Below are positions 14,922-22,779 of a stretch of 41,684 nt of DNA, piece by piece. Under the pieces are notes generated by a model, which saw only the letters and a list, made by a program, of their open reading frames with translations, made no database searches and was not told where the DNA came from. Source of the DNA: Oscillospiraceae bacterium (GTDB taxonomy: Bacteria; Bacillota; Clostridia; Oscillospirales; Oscillospiraceae); the NCBI GenBank assembly GCA_017415775.1, contig JAFQFC010000038.1, forward strand, positions 1-41,684. The letters run 5' to 3'. Within the stretch, counting starts at the first letter, position 1. Every line of letters starts with the position of its first letter. A program made the translations under genes and the position numbers.

Positions 14922-14997
14922 GCGCGGTTAGCTCAGCTGGTAGAGCACATGCTTGACGTGCATGGGGTCACAGGTTCGAGTCCTGTACCGCGCACCA
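14922..14997 (+). tRNA. tRNA-Val (anticodon GAC)
   Basis: 76 nt. Acceptor GCGCGGT (14922-14928) pairs with ACCGCGC (14987-14993); A discriminator; encoded CCA. Anticodon stem CATGC/GCATG with loop TTGACGT. T-arm ACAGG/CCTGT with loop TTCGAGT. Its last 18 bases plus three following A are repeated at 15148-15168. Confidence 0.97.
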
Positions 14998-15000
14998 AAA
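14980..15000 (+). repeat. Direct repeat, copy 1 (3' end of tRNA-Val)
   Basis: First of two identical 21-base copies, offset by 168 bases. It covers the 3' half of the T-arm, the acceptor arm, CCA and three A. Confidence 0.9.
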
Positions 15001-15033
15001 AAAGTACCGACCCATCGGGTCGGTACTTTTTTT
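14997..15033. terminator. Terminator after tRNA-Val
   Basis: Perfect 17-bp stem (14997-15013 with 15017-15033), loop ATC, with seven A and seven T at the arm ends. Works on either strand. Confidence 0.92.
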
Positions 15034-15147
15034 ATCGGGCGGTCGGGCGAGAACCTGCGGTTCGACCCACGACGCCCCAAAAATACGAGTGTAAGCACGA
15101 TGGATTTTTGGCTGGCGGAGTGCGTGCGAGGGCGTTAGCCCGTAGCT
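15034..15147. other. Islet between duplicated tRNA-Val ends
   Basis: 114 bases with no gene. It contains an 8-base inverted repeat CCAAAAAT (15077-15084)/ATTTTTGG (15104-15111) and a small hairpin GGGC-GTTA-GCCC (15130-15141). I could not match it to the rest of a tRNA. It may be the scar of an integrated element or of a tRNA duplication. Confidence 0.5.
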
Positions 15148-15168
15148 GTCCTGTACCGCGCACCAAAA
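15148..15168 (+). repeat. Direct repeat, copy 2 (orphan tRNA-Val 3' end)
   Basis: Exact second copy of 14980-15000, without a tRNA 5' part. It leads straight into its own hairpin, as the true tRNA does. This is the arrangement left at attachment sites of tRNA-integrating elements. Confidence 0.9.
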
Positions 15169-15199
15169 TCCCGACAGCCGAAAGGCTGCCGGGATTTTT
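15165..15199 (+). terminator. Second hairpin terminator after the orphan tRNA end
   Basis: Stem 15165-15179 with 15184-15198, GAAA loop, one A-C mismatch, ending in five T. Confidence 0.85.
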
Positions 15200-15237
15200 C
15201 TTTTCCCAAAGAGGATTTCGCAGCAACAGGCGGTTGC

Positions 15238-15266
15238 TTGTTTGCAGAAGCGCCTTGTGTTACAAT
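15238..15266 (+). promoter_or_regulatory. Promoter of the XRE/zinc-ribbon gene
   Basis: -35 TTGTTT (15238-15243), 17-base spacer ending in TGT, -10 TACAAT (15261-15266), extended -10 type. Confidence 0.6.
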
Positions 15267-15285
15267 TGTTTTGAGGTGATGCTTG

Positions 15286-16050
15286 ATGGACGCAAAAGAT
15301 ATGATTCTCCGCCTGCGGATGCAGAAGGGTCTTTCGCAGGATGAACTGGCTGAACGAGTCTTTGTTACCCGGCAGGCGGTATCCCGCTGGGAAAACGGGG
15401 AGACAACACCCAATATTGAAACGTTGAAATTATTGTCCAAGGTTTTCGGTGTTTCTATCAATACGATCCTCGGCTCTCCACGCCGGCTGGTCTGCCAGTG
15501 CTGCGGTATGCCGATGGAGGACTCCGTGGTCAGTAAAGAAGTCGACGGTGTCTTCAACGAGGAATACTGCAAGTGGTGCTATGCTGATGGTGAATATATG
15601 TATCACGACATGGATGATCTGATCGATGTCTGTGTAGGCCACATGGCAAATGAGCAGTTTACGCCGGAGCAGGTACGGGCATATCTGCGGGATATGCTTC
15701 CGAAGCTGAATTATTGGAAGCGATATGCCCATCTGGCTGAAAAGGCAAAGTTTGAAGAATTCAAACAGCAGCTCATGGCGGAGATCAATGCGCTGCAGAT
15801 AGAGGGCATGCCGAAAGTGGAAAAGCTCCATGCGCTGGTGGGCGGATATATCAATCTGCCCTATCGCCTTCCTAACGGGAGCGAAGTTAAGTTTCTGGAC
15901 GATGGTGCGACCTATTTGGGAACGCAGCTGCCGTCGGTGTTTGGCGGAAACAGATGCTTCGGCGTCGCTGCCAATATGGAGTTTATTCTGGTATGCACTT
16001 ATGAGGAAAACGGGGCCGATCCGGAGTTGGTGATTTATAAGAAGCGGTGA
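15286..16050 (+). CDS. XRE regulator with zinc-ribbon domain
   Basis: 254 aa. Residues 6-60 are an XRE helix-turn-helix (LSQDELAERVFVTRQAVSRWENG, so a strong match). Next comes a zinc-ribbon-like segment with CQCCGMP and YCKWCYADGEY, four Cys likely to bind one Zn2+. The middle (about 105-180) is helical. The last 75 residues form a beta-rich segment I do not recognise (ALVGGYINLPYRLPNGSEV to the end). I chose the ATG at 15286 (GAGGTG 7 bases upstream); TTG at 15283 is the alternative. Similar HTH plus zinc-ribbon proteins are common in gut Clostridia without known targets. It is a single gene closed by a terminator. Confidence 0.85.
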   Translation: MDAKDMILRLRMQKGLSQDELAERVFVTRQAVSRWENGETTPNIETLKLLSKVFGVSINTILGSPRRLVCQCCGMPMEDSVVSKEVDGVFNEEYCKWCYADGEYMYHDMDDLIDVCVGHMANEQFTPEQVRAYLRDMLPKLNYWKRYAHLAEKAKFEEFKQQLMAEINALQIEGMPKVEKLHALVGGYINLPYRLPNGSEVKFLDDGATYLGTQLPSVFGGNRCFGVAANMEFILVCTYEENGADPELVIYKKR

Positions 16051-16055
16051 TTTGT

Positions 16056-16091
16056 GCCGCCCTGTCGAGGGACAGGGCGGCCGTTTCTTTT
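16056..16091 (+). terminator. Terminator after XRE/zinc-ribbon gene
   Basis: Perfect 11-bp stem (16056-16066 with 16071-16081), loop GAGG, followed by CGTTTCTTTTT. Confidence 0.88.
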
Positions 16092-16104
16092 TCCCCGAAA
16101 CCCA

Positions 16105-16133
16105 TTGACACCCCCTCCCCCAAGTGCTATCAT
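16105..16133 (+). promoter_or_regulatory. Promoter of the MFS gene
   Basis: -35 TTGACA (16105-16110), 17-base spacer ending in TGC, -10 TATCAT (16128-16133), extended -10. The start point near 16140 leaves only about 15 bases of leader, just enough for the ribosome binding site. Confidence 0.8.
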
Positions 16134-16154
16134 CGGCGGCGAGGTGAACGCTTC

Positions 16155-17420
16155 ATGGAACAACAAATCACACCCCGCAGCCTGCGCCGGAATAACCGGC
16201 TCTACATTGCGCAGGCGGCGGTGGAATACCATATCAACCTGCTGCTGACGGGCTCTTTTCTGGCGGCGCTGACGACGGCGCTGGGCATTTCCGATGCCTT
16301 GACGGGTGTGCTCAGCTCGGTGATTTCGCTGGGCTGCGTGTTCCAGATGCTGAGTCTGCTGCTGCACCTGCGGCGCTCCCGGTCTTTTGTGCTGGGCATG
16401 AGCGTGGCCAATCAGCTGCTTTTTGCGGCCCTCTATTTTATTCCCTTCCTGCCCTTGGGGGGACGGGTGCGCATCGTCCTCTTTGTGGTGCTGCTCTTGC
16501 TGGCCTACTTCGTTTACTATGTGGCCCACCCGGAAAAGGTGAGCTGGCTGATGTGCTGGGTGGAGGATAGCCGCCGCGGCATCTTCACTGCCAATATGCA
16601 GATCGTCTCTCTGGTGACGGGCATGGCCTTTTCTCTGCTGATGGGAGCGGTATTCGATCATTTCCTGGGAAAAGGGCAGAAAAATGCGGCCTTTCTCGTG
16701 TGCGGCATCACGATTTTGGCGCTGCTGGCTGTCCATACGGCGCTGCTGTGGGGCGTGACGGACCGCAAATTACCGCCGCAGCAGCGAGACGGTCTGCCGC
16801 AGCGCTTTGGGCGGGTGCTGCAGAATAAAAAGGTGCGGCGTGTGGCCGTGCTCTATCTGCTTTGGCAAACGGCCAACTATGCCGCCGTTCCCTTCTATGG
16901 CACTTATCAGATCAAGGAGTTGGGCTTCAGTCTGACGCTGGTGTCTCTTTTGGGCGTTCTGGGCAGTTTCGTCCGGGCGGTGGTGTCTCAATGGTGGGGC
17001 CGCTACGGCGACCGCCGCTCCTTCCCGGTGATGGTGCGGCTGGGCCTTTTGGTGGCGGCGGCCAGCTTTGCGGTTTGTGCCTTGGCGGTACCGGGACGGG
17101 CCGTTCTTCCCTTTGCGGCGTACAATGTGCTGTACGGCATTTCTATGGGTGCTATCGAGATCGGGCGCAATAACCTGATCTTCGACGCTGTGCCGGAGGA
17201 GGAACGCTCCGACGCACTGGCCCTGAGCCAGAGCTTGTGCGGCCTGGCAGGCTTTGCCGCCACGGCGGTGTGCGGCGTTCTCGTCAGCGCCGTACAGGCC
17301 GGCGGCAACCGGGTGCTGGGCCTGCCGCTCTATGCCCAGCAGCTGATGAGTATTCTGGCGGCCGTTTTGGCCTTGCTGGCGGCGGTCTATGTCCATCGAA
17401 CGCTGATCAAAACAAAATAA
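16155..17420 (+). CDS. MFS transporter
   Basis: 421 aa with about twelve membrane segments in two halves. It is a major facilitator superfamily transporter, probably an exporter. The helix 1-2 region has AAVEYHINLLLTGSFLAALTTALGISDALTG, and loop 8-9 has the Arg-rich QWWGRYGDRRSFPVM, the degenerate repeat of the MFS motif A (GxxxDRxGRR). The charged middle loop separates the halves at about residue 200-225. The ATG at 16155 has GAGGTG 8 bases upstream; the frame is open further upstream but that part overlaps the promoter and reads as low-quality sequence. The substrate is unknown. Confidence 0.88.
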   Translation: MEQQITPRSLRRNNRLYIAQAAVEYHINLLLTGSFLAALTTALGISDALTGVLSSVISLGCVFQMLSLLLHLRRSRSFVLGMSVANQLLFAALYFIPFLPLGGRVRIVLFVVLLLLAYFVYYVAHPEKVSWLMCWVEDSRRGIFTANMQIVSLVTGMAFSLLMGAVFDHFLGKGQKNAAFLVCGITILALLAVHTALLWGVTDRKLPPQQRDGLPQRFGRVLQNKKVRRVAVLYLLWQTANYAAVPFYGTYQIKELGFSLTLVSLLGVLGSFVRAVVSQWWGRYGDRRSFPVMVRLGLLVAAASFAVCALAVPGRAVLPFAAYNVLYGISMGAIEIGRNNLIFDAVPEEERSDALALSQSLCGLAGFAATAVCGVLVSAVQAGGNRVLGLPLYAQQLMSILAAVLALLAAVYVHRTLIKTK

Positions 17421-17425
17421 AAGAG

Positions 17426-17456
17426 AAGCAGTCGCCATGCGGCTGCTTTTCTTTTT
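17426..17456 (+). terminator. Terminator after MFS gene
   Basis: 10-bp stem (17426-17435 with 17439-17448, one U-G), loop CAT, then TTCTTTTT. Confidence 0.85.
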
Positions 17457-17510
17457 CCCCGAAAACGCCCCGAACTGTGCGGTTGTGCGGATACCGACGG
17501 CGTGGTGTGA

Positions 17511-17555
17511 TGATACTGTGCTATTCCGGCGTTTTGCCGCCGGGACACAGTATCA
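17511..17555. promoter_or_regulatory. Large dyad before the 1714-aa helicase gene
   Basis: Outer arms TGATACTGTG (17511-17520) and CACAGTATCA (17546-17555) are a perfect 10-base inverted repeat. Inside is a second perfect 6-base pair CCGGCG (17526-17531)/CGCCGG (17538-17543). It ends 11 bases before the ribosome binding site. No U-tract follows. It could be an operator or a leader RNA structure. I find no convincing promoter hexamers nearby. Confidence 0.7.
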
Positions 17556-17580
17556 TATTATATTATAAGGAGGAAGCACA

Positions 17581-20500
17581 ATGGAACTGAAATTGAAGTT
17601 CGATGTGGATATGGCCCGCACGGCCCACTATGTCAAGCAGCAGTGCGGTAAGCCGGTGATCGGCCGCCTGCTGCTGAAAAACGAAGGCAGCGAAACGCTG
17701 CGGGATGTGACGGTGACGGTCGACTCTGTGACAGACGGTCTTGCCCTGCCGGTGACGGCGTATCTGGAGGCCGTTCCTGCCGGCGGAATCGTGGAGATCC
17801 CGGAGGCCAAGAAGCTGCTGCTGAGCAGCGAATTTTTGCGCAAGCCTACCGCCAAGCTCAGCACGGAGATCGTGTTTTCCGTGACCCGTGAAGGCGAAAC
17901 GTTGTACAGTGAAGCCCGTGAGCTTGCGGTGATGCCCATGGACTATTGGGAAAATGATCCCCATTTTCGTGAACAGATGGCGGCATTTGTTCTGGACAAG
18001 CATCCTTTGGTGGCCGTGATCCTGCGCCGTGCCAGCGAGATCCTGGAACAGTGGACCGGCTCACCCTCGATCACAGGCTATCAGCATCTGGAACAGGAAC
18101 CTGACCGCCCCAGACAGATCATGGCTGCCATTTACGCAGCCATTGCCGAGCGCAAGATCCCCTATTCCGGACCCCTGACGGATGGCACAGAGCCCAGTGG
18201 TCAGTTTGCCCGCTTGCCCCACGACATTCTGGATGAAGAAAAAGGCGTGTTTACCTGTTTGGACGGGTGCTTGCTGCTGTGCGCCTGCGCATTGGCTGCC
18301 GGCCTCTACCCCGCCATGTCCTTTTTCTCCGATCACGTCATTACCGTGATCCATCTGGAGCCCACCTTCTTTTCTGTCCCCGTCATCGAGGGTGGAGATG
18401 CCATTCGCAAGCGTCTGCCTCGGGATCTGGGCGGCGGCAGCAAGATCAACGGCTCCCTGTTGGTGCTGGAATCCACCGCTATGGCTGCCGGTCACGACGC
18501 TTCCTTTGAGGATGCCGTGGCCAGTGCCACGAGAAGCCTGGAAGAGAGACCTCTGGACTACACCGTGGACATCATGGCCGCCCGTCAGGCCGGTGTGGCG
18601 GCACTGCCGGTGTTTGTGGATGACGCCGGTGATTACCACATCTGCGATGACCCCGAAGGCGTCACCGAGGCCGCCGCTCCCGACGCCGCAGACAACGTAG
18701 AACCCGACGAGGGCGAAGCCGTGGTCTACACCAAGCCCGAGCAGTGGATGCGCCGCCTGCTGAACCTGACCATGCGTAACCCTCTGATCAACAGCGGTTT
18801 TGGCAAGAATCATAGCATCCCCCTGTATTGCGGCAGCGTGCAGCAGCTGCTGGAGGCCATGGCCGACGGCGGCGAGTACGAGCTGTGCAGCAAGCCCGGC
18901 CGGCAGGATGTTCCCAAGACCTTCGATGCGCTGGCCGCCTATGACGGCAATGACGCATTGGATCTGCAGCAGCGCCGCCTGCGTGCTCCGTTGGAAGAGG
19001 ACGAGGTGTGCAAGCGTGCCAAGGAACTGTGCAAGGCCGACAAGACCTCTCTGGAGGAGCGTGGCTCCGGTATCCTGTACCTGACCGCCGGCATGCTGCG
19101 CTGGCAGGAGAGCGGTTCCGACAAATCCACAGCCCGCTATGCGCCGATTCTGCTGTGCCCGGCGGAACTGGTCCGCAGCGGCAGCAGCTATAAGGTGCGC
19201 CTGCGTGAAGAAGAGGTGCAGCTCAACGCCGCCCTGGTGGAGAAGATCCGTCAGGACTTTCAGGTGGAACTCCCGGCCTGGGAAACCCTGCCTGCCATCA
19301 ACGGCGTGGTGGACGTGCAGAAGGTACTGGCCAGCTTCCGCCGTGCCGTTCGTGATCTGAAGCGCTGGGACGTGCTGAAATGTGTGGGTCTTGCCACCTT
19401 TAACTTTGCCGATTTTGTTTTGTGGCGCGACATTCGTGAGAACCTGCCGGTGCTGCAGGAGAACAAGTTGGTGGACAGCCTTGTGTCCGGCTATCAGAAG
19501 TGGGAGAGCGACCCTGCTGCCTTTACCGCAGCGCCTTGCGATGCTGAGCCCATTCCTGTGGCGGTGGACAGCAGCCAGCTGCTGGTGATCCGTTTGGCTG
19601 AGAACGGCGAGACCTTTGTGGTGCAGGGCCCCTCGGGTACCGGCAAATCCCAGTGCATCGTGGGCGTGATCCTGCAGGCCCTGCGTAAGGGCATGCGTGT
19701 GCTGCTGGTGGCCGAGAAGAAAGCGGCGCTGGATGTGGTGAAAAAGCGTCTGGAAGCGCTGGGCCTGGGCGATGTGTGCCTGATGCTCCACAGCACCGAC
19801 ACCAAAAAGGGACAGGTATTGGGCCAGCTGGAAGCCGTGCTGGATCAGGCACAGCAGCCCGAGGAGGAAAACAAGACCTTTGTTCCCGCCGCACAGGCGC
19901 TGGAAGAGGTCAAGGATGAACTGGACGCCTATGTCCGGGCCCTGCACGGCGAGGGTGCCTGCGGCATGACGCTGTACGAGCTGCTCAGCGCCTACGAGGA
20001 GATGGCCTCTTCCGGCGCAGAAAATGGCCCTTGCTTCGACCCTGATGAACTGGCCGGTGCAGAGCAGCTGGACGCCGCCGGCTTGAAGCGCCGCATGGAC
20101 TATCTCTTCCGTCTGAATGCTACCGCCAAAGCGGTGGATGGCGGCAGCGGCGTTGGTGTGGGTCGTCTGGCCGGCGTGGAGTACAGCCGGAAGTTCAAGC
20201 ATAAGGCCGAGACGGCGGTGAAGAATTACCAGCGTGCGCTGCATGAGCTGGCTGCAGCAGCCCATGAGTTTGCGGCCAGCAGTGACCGTGCCGAAGCCGG
20301 CGATTACAACCATCTGCAGACGGAGATCCGGTTGGCAAAGCAGGTGCGGGAGCTGTCCGCCCTGCCTTCTGCCTGGAAAGACAACGGCGCCCTTGCCGAG
20401 ATCGTGGCGCCCCTGCGGGCTGCCGCCCAGCAGGCAGGCCGTGCCGACAAGCTGCGCAGCCTGCTGTTGGAAACCTGGCATGAGAGCTTTCTGGAGGAGG

Positions 20501-22725
20501 ACTGTGACGGTCTGATCCGCCAGTTCAACGAAATGGCTTCCAGCGGTCCGCTGAAAAGACGCTGGCGCATGGAACTGCTGGCCGGCCGTATTAAGCCGCT
20601 GGCCCGTGTGACGGTGGACCCGGAAACGCTGCGGATGCATCTCATTAAGCTTCGGGAGTACCAGAACTGCTGTGCGGATGCACGGGCGCTGCTGCAGGGC
20701 CACAAGACGGTGCTGCGGGAGAGCTTTGGAGAACCTCCTTACGATTGGGAGCGGGTCCTGACCACAGCCGAGCAGGCGGAGCGGGCGGAAGCCTGCCTGC
20801 GCAGCCTCGGCGGCGACAGTGAGGCCTTCCGTACCCGCTGCCTGGGCAACACCCGCTGCGAGACGGCTGCTGCCTGTCTGGCGCTGACTTGGGACGAGGT
20901 GGCCCATCACCGTGCCGCCCTGTATGAGATGCTGGATGCCAGCCCCTCTCAGTCCGGCGACAACTGGATCGAAGAAGAGTGCGGCCGCTGCCGCCTGTTG
21001 GCCCGGCAGGTGGAAATGCTGAAGGATTGGGCCAACTTCAACCGTATCTGCGCTGAAGCCGAGGCCGAGGGCATGGGCTGTGTGGTGGCGGCGTACCGCT
21101 GCGGCGAAGCGGCCGAGCAGGTGAACGCTGCCTACCGTGCGGCGCTGTACCGTGCCCTGATCTGCCACACCATTGACAGCAACCCCGTTCTCAGCACCTT
21201 CTCCGGCGCCGTGTTCAATGAGCAGATCGACCGTCTGCGCCGTTTGGACAATGAGGTGATGCAGCTGGCCCGCAAAGAGGTGTATCATCAGATCTACAGC
21301 CGCATCCGCAGTGTGGTGGATAAGGCCAAGCAGGAAACCGCAGAGCTGAGCACTCTGAAAAAGGCCATCCGCTCCAAAGGCCGTGGTTTGACGCTGCGCA
21401 AGATCTTTGCACAGAATCTGCCTCTCGTGCAGGAGCTGTGTCCCTGCATGATGATGTCCCCTCACGCCGCCGCCCAGTATTTGCCCATGCGCAGCGACCT
21501 CTTTGACCTGGTGATCTTCGACGAAGCGTCCCAGATCCCCACCAGCCGTGCGGTAGGTGCGCTGGCCCGCGGCAAGAATGCAGTGGTGGTGGGCGACTGC
21601 AATCAGATGCCGCCCACGTCCTTCTTTACTTCCACGGCGGTGGATGATGCCAACCTGGAGACGGAGGATCTGGAAAGCGTGCTGGATGATTGCAAGGCCC
21701 TGCATGTACCGGAGGTTTCTCTGAACCGTCATTATCGCAGTCACGAGAGCATTATCGCTTTTTCCAACAACCGCTTCTACGACAACCGCCTGCTGACCTT
21801 CCCCTCCGCCCGTGATCGCAGCTCCCATGTACGGCTGCATCTGGTGAACGACGGCGTTTACGACGGCGGCAAGACCCGCCGCAACCCGGTGGAGGCCAAC
21901 GCCGTGGTGGAATTTCTGCGCAGCCATTGCCGCAGCGAAGAGCGCAAGGGCATGAGTGTGGGCATCATTACCTTCAATATCCAGCAGCAGAAGCTGCTGG
22001 AGGAGCTGGTGCAGGAGGCCTGCCGCGGCGATGAGGTGCTGCGCACCTGGTGTGACCGTGCCGCTGAACCGATGTTTATCAAGAATCTGGAGAATGTCCA
22101 GGGCGATGAGCGGGATGTGATCCTCCTGAGCATCAACTACGGCCCCGACGCCAAGGGCAAGGTCTCCATGAACTTCGGCCCTCTGAACAGCGAAGGCGGC
22201 TGGCGCCGCCTGAATGTGGCGGTGACTCGTGCCCGCCACTGGATGGAGGTGTTCTCTTCTCTGGTGCCTGAGCAGATCGATCTGTCCCGCACCAACGCCA
22301 GAGGTGTTCACGAGCTGCGTGCCTTTCTGGAATATGCCGGCGGCGGCCAGCTGCCGGTGAACCGCCGTGCACTGCGTGCGCAGGATGTCCCCGGCGGTGT
22401 GACGGAAAGCCTGTGTCACGGACTGGAGGCTGCCGGCTATCAGGTGGTGCGTCATGTGGGCTGCTCCGACCTGCGTGTAGATGTGGCGGTGGTCCATCCC
22501 CGTTACCCGCAGCAGTATGTGATGGGCCTGCTGTTGGATGGCGCCGCCTACGCCGATGCCGGGACCACCCGTGACAGAGAGCTGTCTCATGTGGACGTGC
22601 TGCGCAGTCAGGGTTGGCAAATTCGCCGTGTCTGGGCGCTGGACTGGTTCGACAACCGTGACAAGGAACTGCGTGCCATCCTGCGTGAGTTGGAAGAACT
22701 CTGTGCGGCAGAAGGAGCCGTGTAA
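17581..22725 (+). CDS. Giant DUF4011-type SF1 helicase with transglutaminase-like and Vsr-like domains (putative antiphage protein)
   Basis: 1714 aa. Residues 1-120 look like a beta-sandwich. About 185-290 resemble the transglutaminase-like domain of this family (FTCLDGCLLLCACALAAGLYP with Cys226, then SDHVITVIHLE with His252). About 385-670 match the DUF4011 region (RRLLNLTMRNPLINS). The SF1 helicase follows: Walker A GPSGTGKS (683-690), a long insertion of some 600 residues rich in helix, Walker B DEAS (1314-1317), GDCNQMPP (1338-1345), LNRHYRSH (1381-1388), QGDERD (1507-1512) and LNVAVTRAR (1544-1552). The last 100 residues match the Vsr/REase-like tail (VDVAVVHP, LDGAAY, TRDRE, VWALDWF). 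Domain order is like the single-gene Hhe-type defence proteins. Start: ATG with AAGGAGG. Codon use resembles neighbours; it is a lone gene. Confidence 0.88.
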   Translation: MELKLKFDVDMARTAHYVKQQCGKPVIGRLLLKNEGSETLRDVTVTVDSVTDGLALPVTAYLEAVPAGGIVEIPEAKKLLLSSEFLRKPTAKLSTEIVFSVTREGETLYSEARELAVMPMDYWENDPHFREQMAAFVLDKHPLVAVILRRASEILEQWTGSPSITGYQHLEQEPDRPRQIMAAIYAAIAERKIPYSGPLTDGTEPSGQFARLPHDILDEEKGVFTCLDGCLLLCACALAAGLYPAMSFFSDHVITVIHLEPTFFSVPVIEGGDAIRKRLPRDLGGGSKINGSLLVLESTAMAAGHDASFEDAVASATRSLEERPLDYTVDIMAARQAGVAALPVFVDDAGDYHICDDPEGVTEAAAPDAADNVEPDEGEAVVYTKPEQWMRRLLNLTMRNPLINSGFGKNHSIPLYCGSVQQLLEAMADGGEYELCSKPGRQDVPKTFDALAAYDGNDALDLQQRRLRAPLEEDEVCKRAKELCKADKTSLEERGSGILYLTAGMLRWQESGSDKSTARYAPILLCPAELVRSGSSYKVRLREEEVQLNAALVEKIRQDFQVELPAWETLPAINGVVDVQKVLASFRRAVRDLKRWDVLKCVGLATFNFADFVLWRDIRENLPVLQENKLVDSLVSGYQKWESDPAAFTAAPCDAEPIPVAVDSSQLLVIRLAENGETFVVQGPSGTGKSQCIVGVILQALRKGMRVLLVAEKKAALDVVKKRLEALGLGDVCLMLHSTDTKKGQVLGQLEAVLDQAQQPEEENKTFVPAAQALEEVKDELDAYVRALHGEGACGMTLYELLSAYEEMASSGAENGPCFDPDELAGAEQLDAAGLKRRMDYLFRLNATAKAVDGGSGVGVGRLAGVEYSRKFKHKAETAVKNYQRALHELAAAAHEFAASSDRAEAGDYNHLQTEIRLAKQVRELSALPSAWKDNGALAEIVAPLRAAAQQAGRADKLRSLLLETWHESFLEEDCDGLIRQFNEMASSGPLKRRWRMELLAGRIKPLARVTVDPETLRMHLIKLREYQNCCADARALLQGHKTVLRESFGEPPYDWERVLTTAEQAERAEACLRSLGGDSEAFRTRCLGNTRCETAAACLALTWDEVAHHRAALYEMLDASPSQSGDNWIEEECGRCRLLARQVEMLKDWANFNRICAEAEAEGMGCVVAAYRCGEAAEQVNAAYRAALYRALICHTIDSNPVLSTFSGAVFNEQIDRLRRLDNEVMQLARKEVYHQIYSRIRSVVDKAKQETAELSTLKKAIRSKGRGLTLRKIFAQNLPLVQELCPCMMMSPHAAAQYLPMRSDLFDLVIFDEASQIPTSRAVGALARGKNAVVVGDCNQMPPTSFFTSTAVDDANLETEDLESVLDDCKALHVPEVSLNRHYRSHESIIAFSNNRFYDNRLLTFPSARDRSSHVRLHLVNDGVYDGGKTRRNPVEANAVVEFLRSHCRSEERKGMSVGIITFNIQQQKLLEELVQEACRGDEVLRTWCDRAAEPMFIKNLENVQGDERDVILLSINYGPDAKGKVSMNFGPLNSEGGWRRLNVAVTRARHWMEVFSSLVPEQIDLSRTNARGVHELRAFLEYAGGGQLPVNRRALRAQDVPGGVTESLCHGLEAAGYQVVRHVGCSDLRVDVAVVHPRYPQQYVMGLLLDGAAYADAGTTRDRELSHVDVLRSQGWQIRRVWALDWFDNRDKELRAILRELEELCAAEGAV

Positions 22726-22726
22726 A

Positions 22727-22766
22727 ACAAAAGAAGAGCAAGTCCGAAGACTTGCTCTTCTTTTGT
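22727..22766. terminator. Bidirectional terminator after helicase gene
   Basis: Perfect 18-bp stem (22727-22744 with 22749-22766), loop CGAA, A-rich and T-rich arms. Shared with the convergent membrane protein gene. Confidence 0.93.
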
Positions 22767-22779
22767 GTAGATTGAACCG

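Noticed and set aside
18061-22620. Leftward open frame of 1519 codons opposite the helicase gene
   Set aside because: It mirrors the codon pattern of the plus-strand gene (high GC at third positions leaves the opposite frame open), is rich in His, Gln and Leu, and has no ribosome binding site or known motif. The plus strand has complete helicase motifs.
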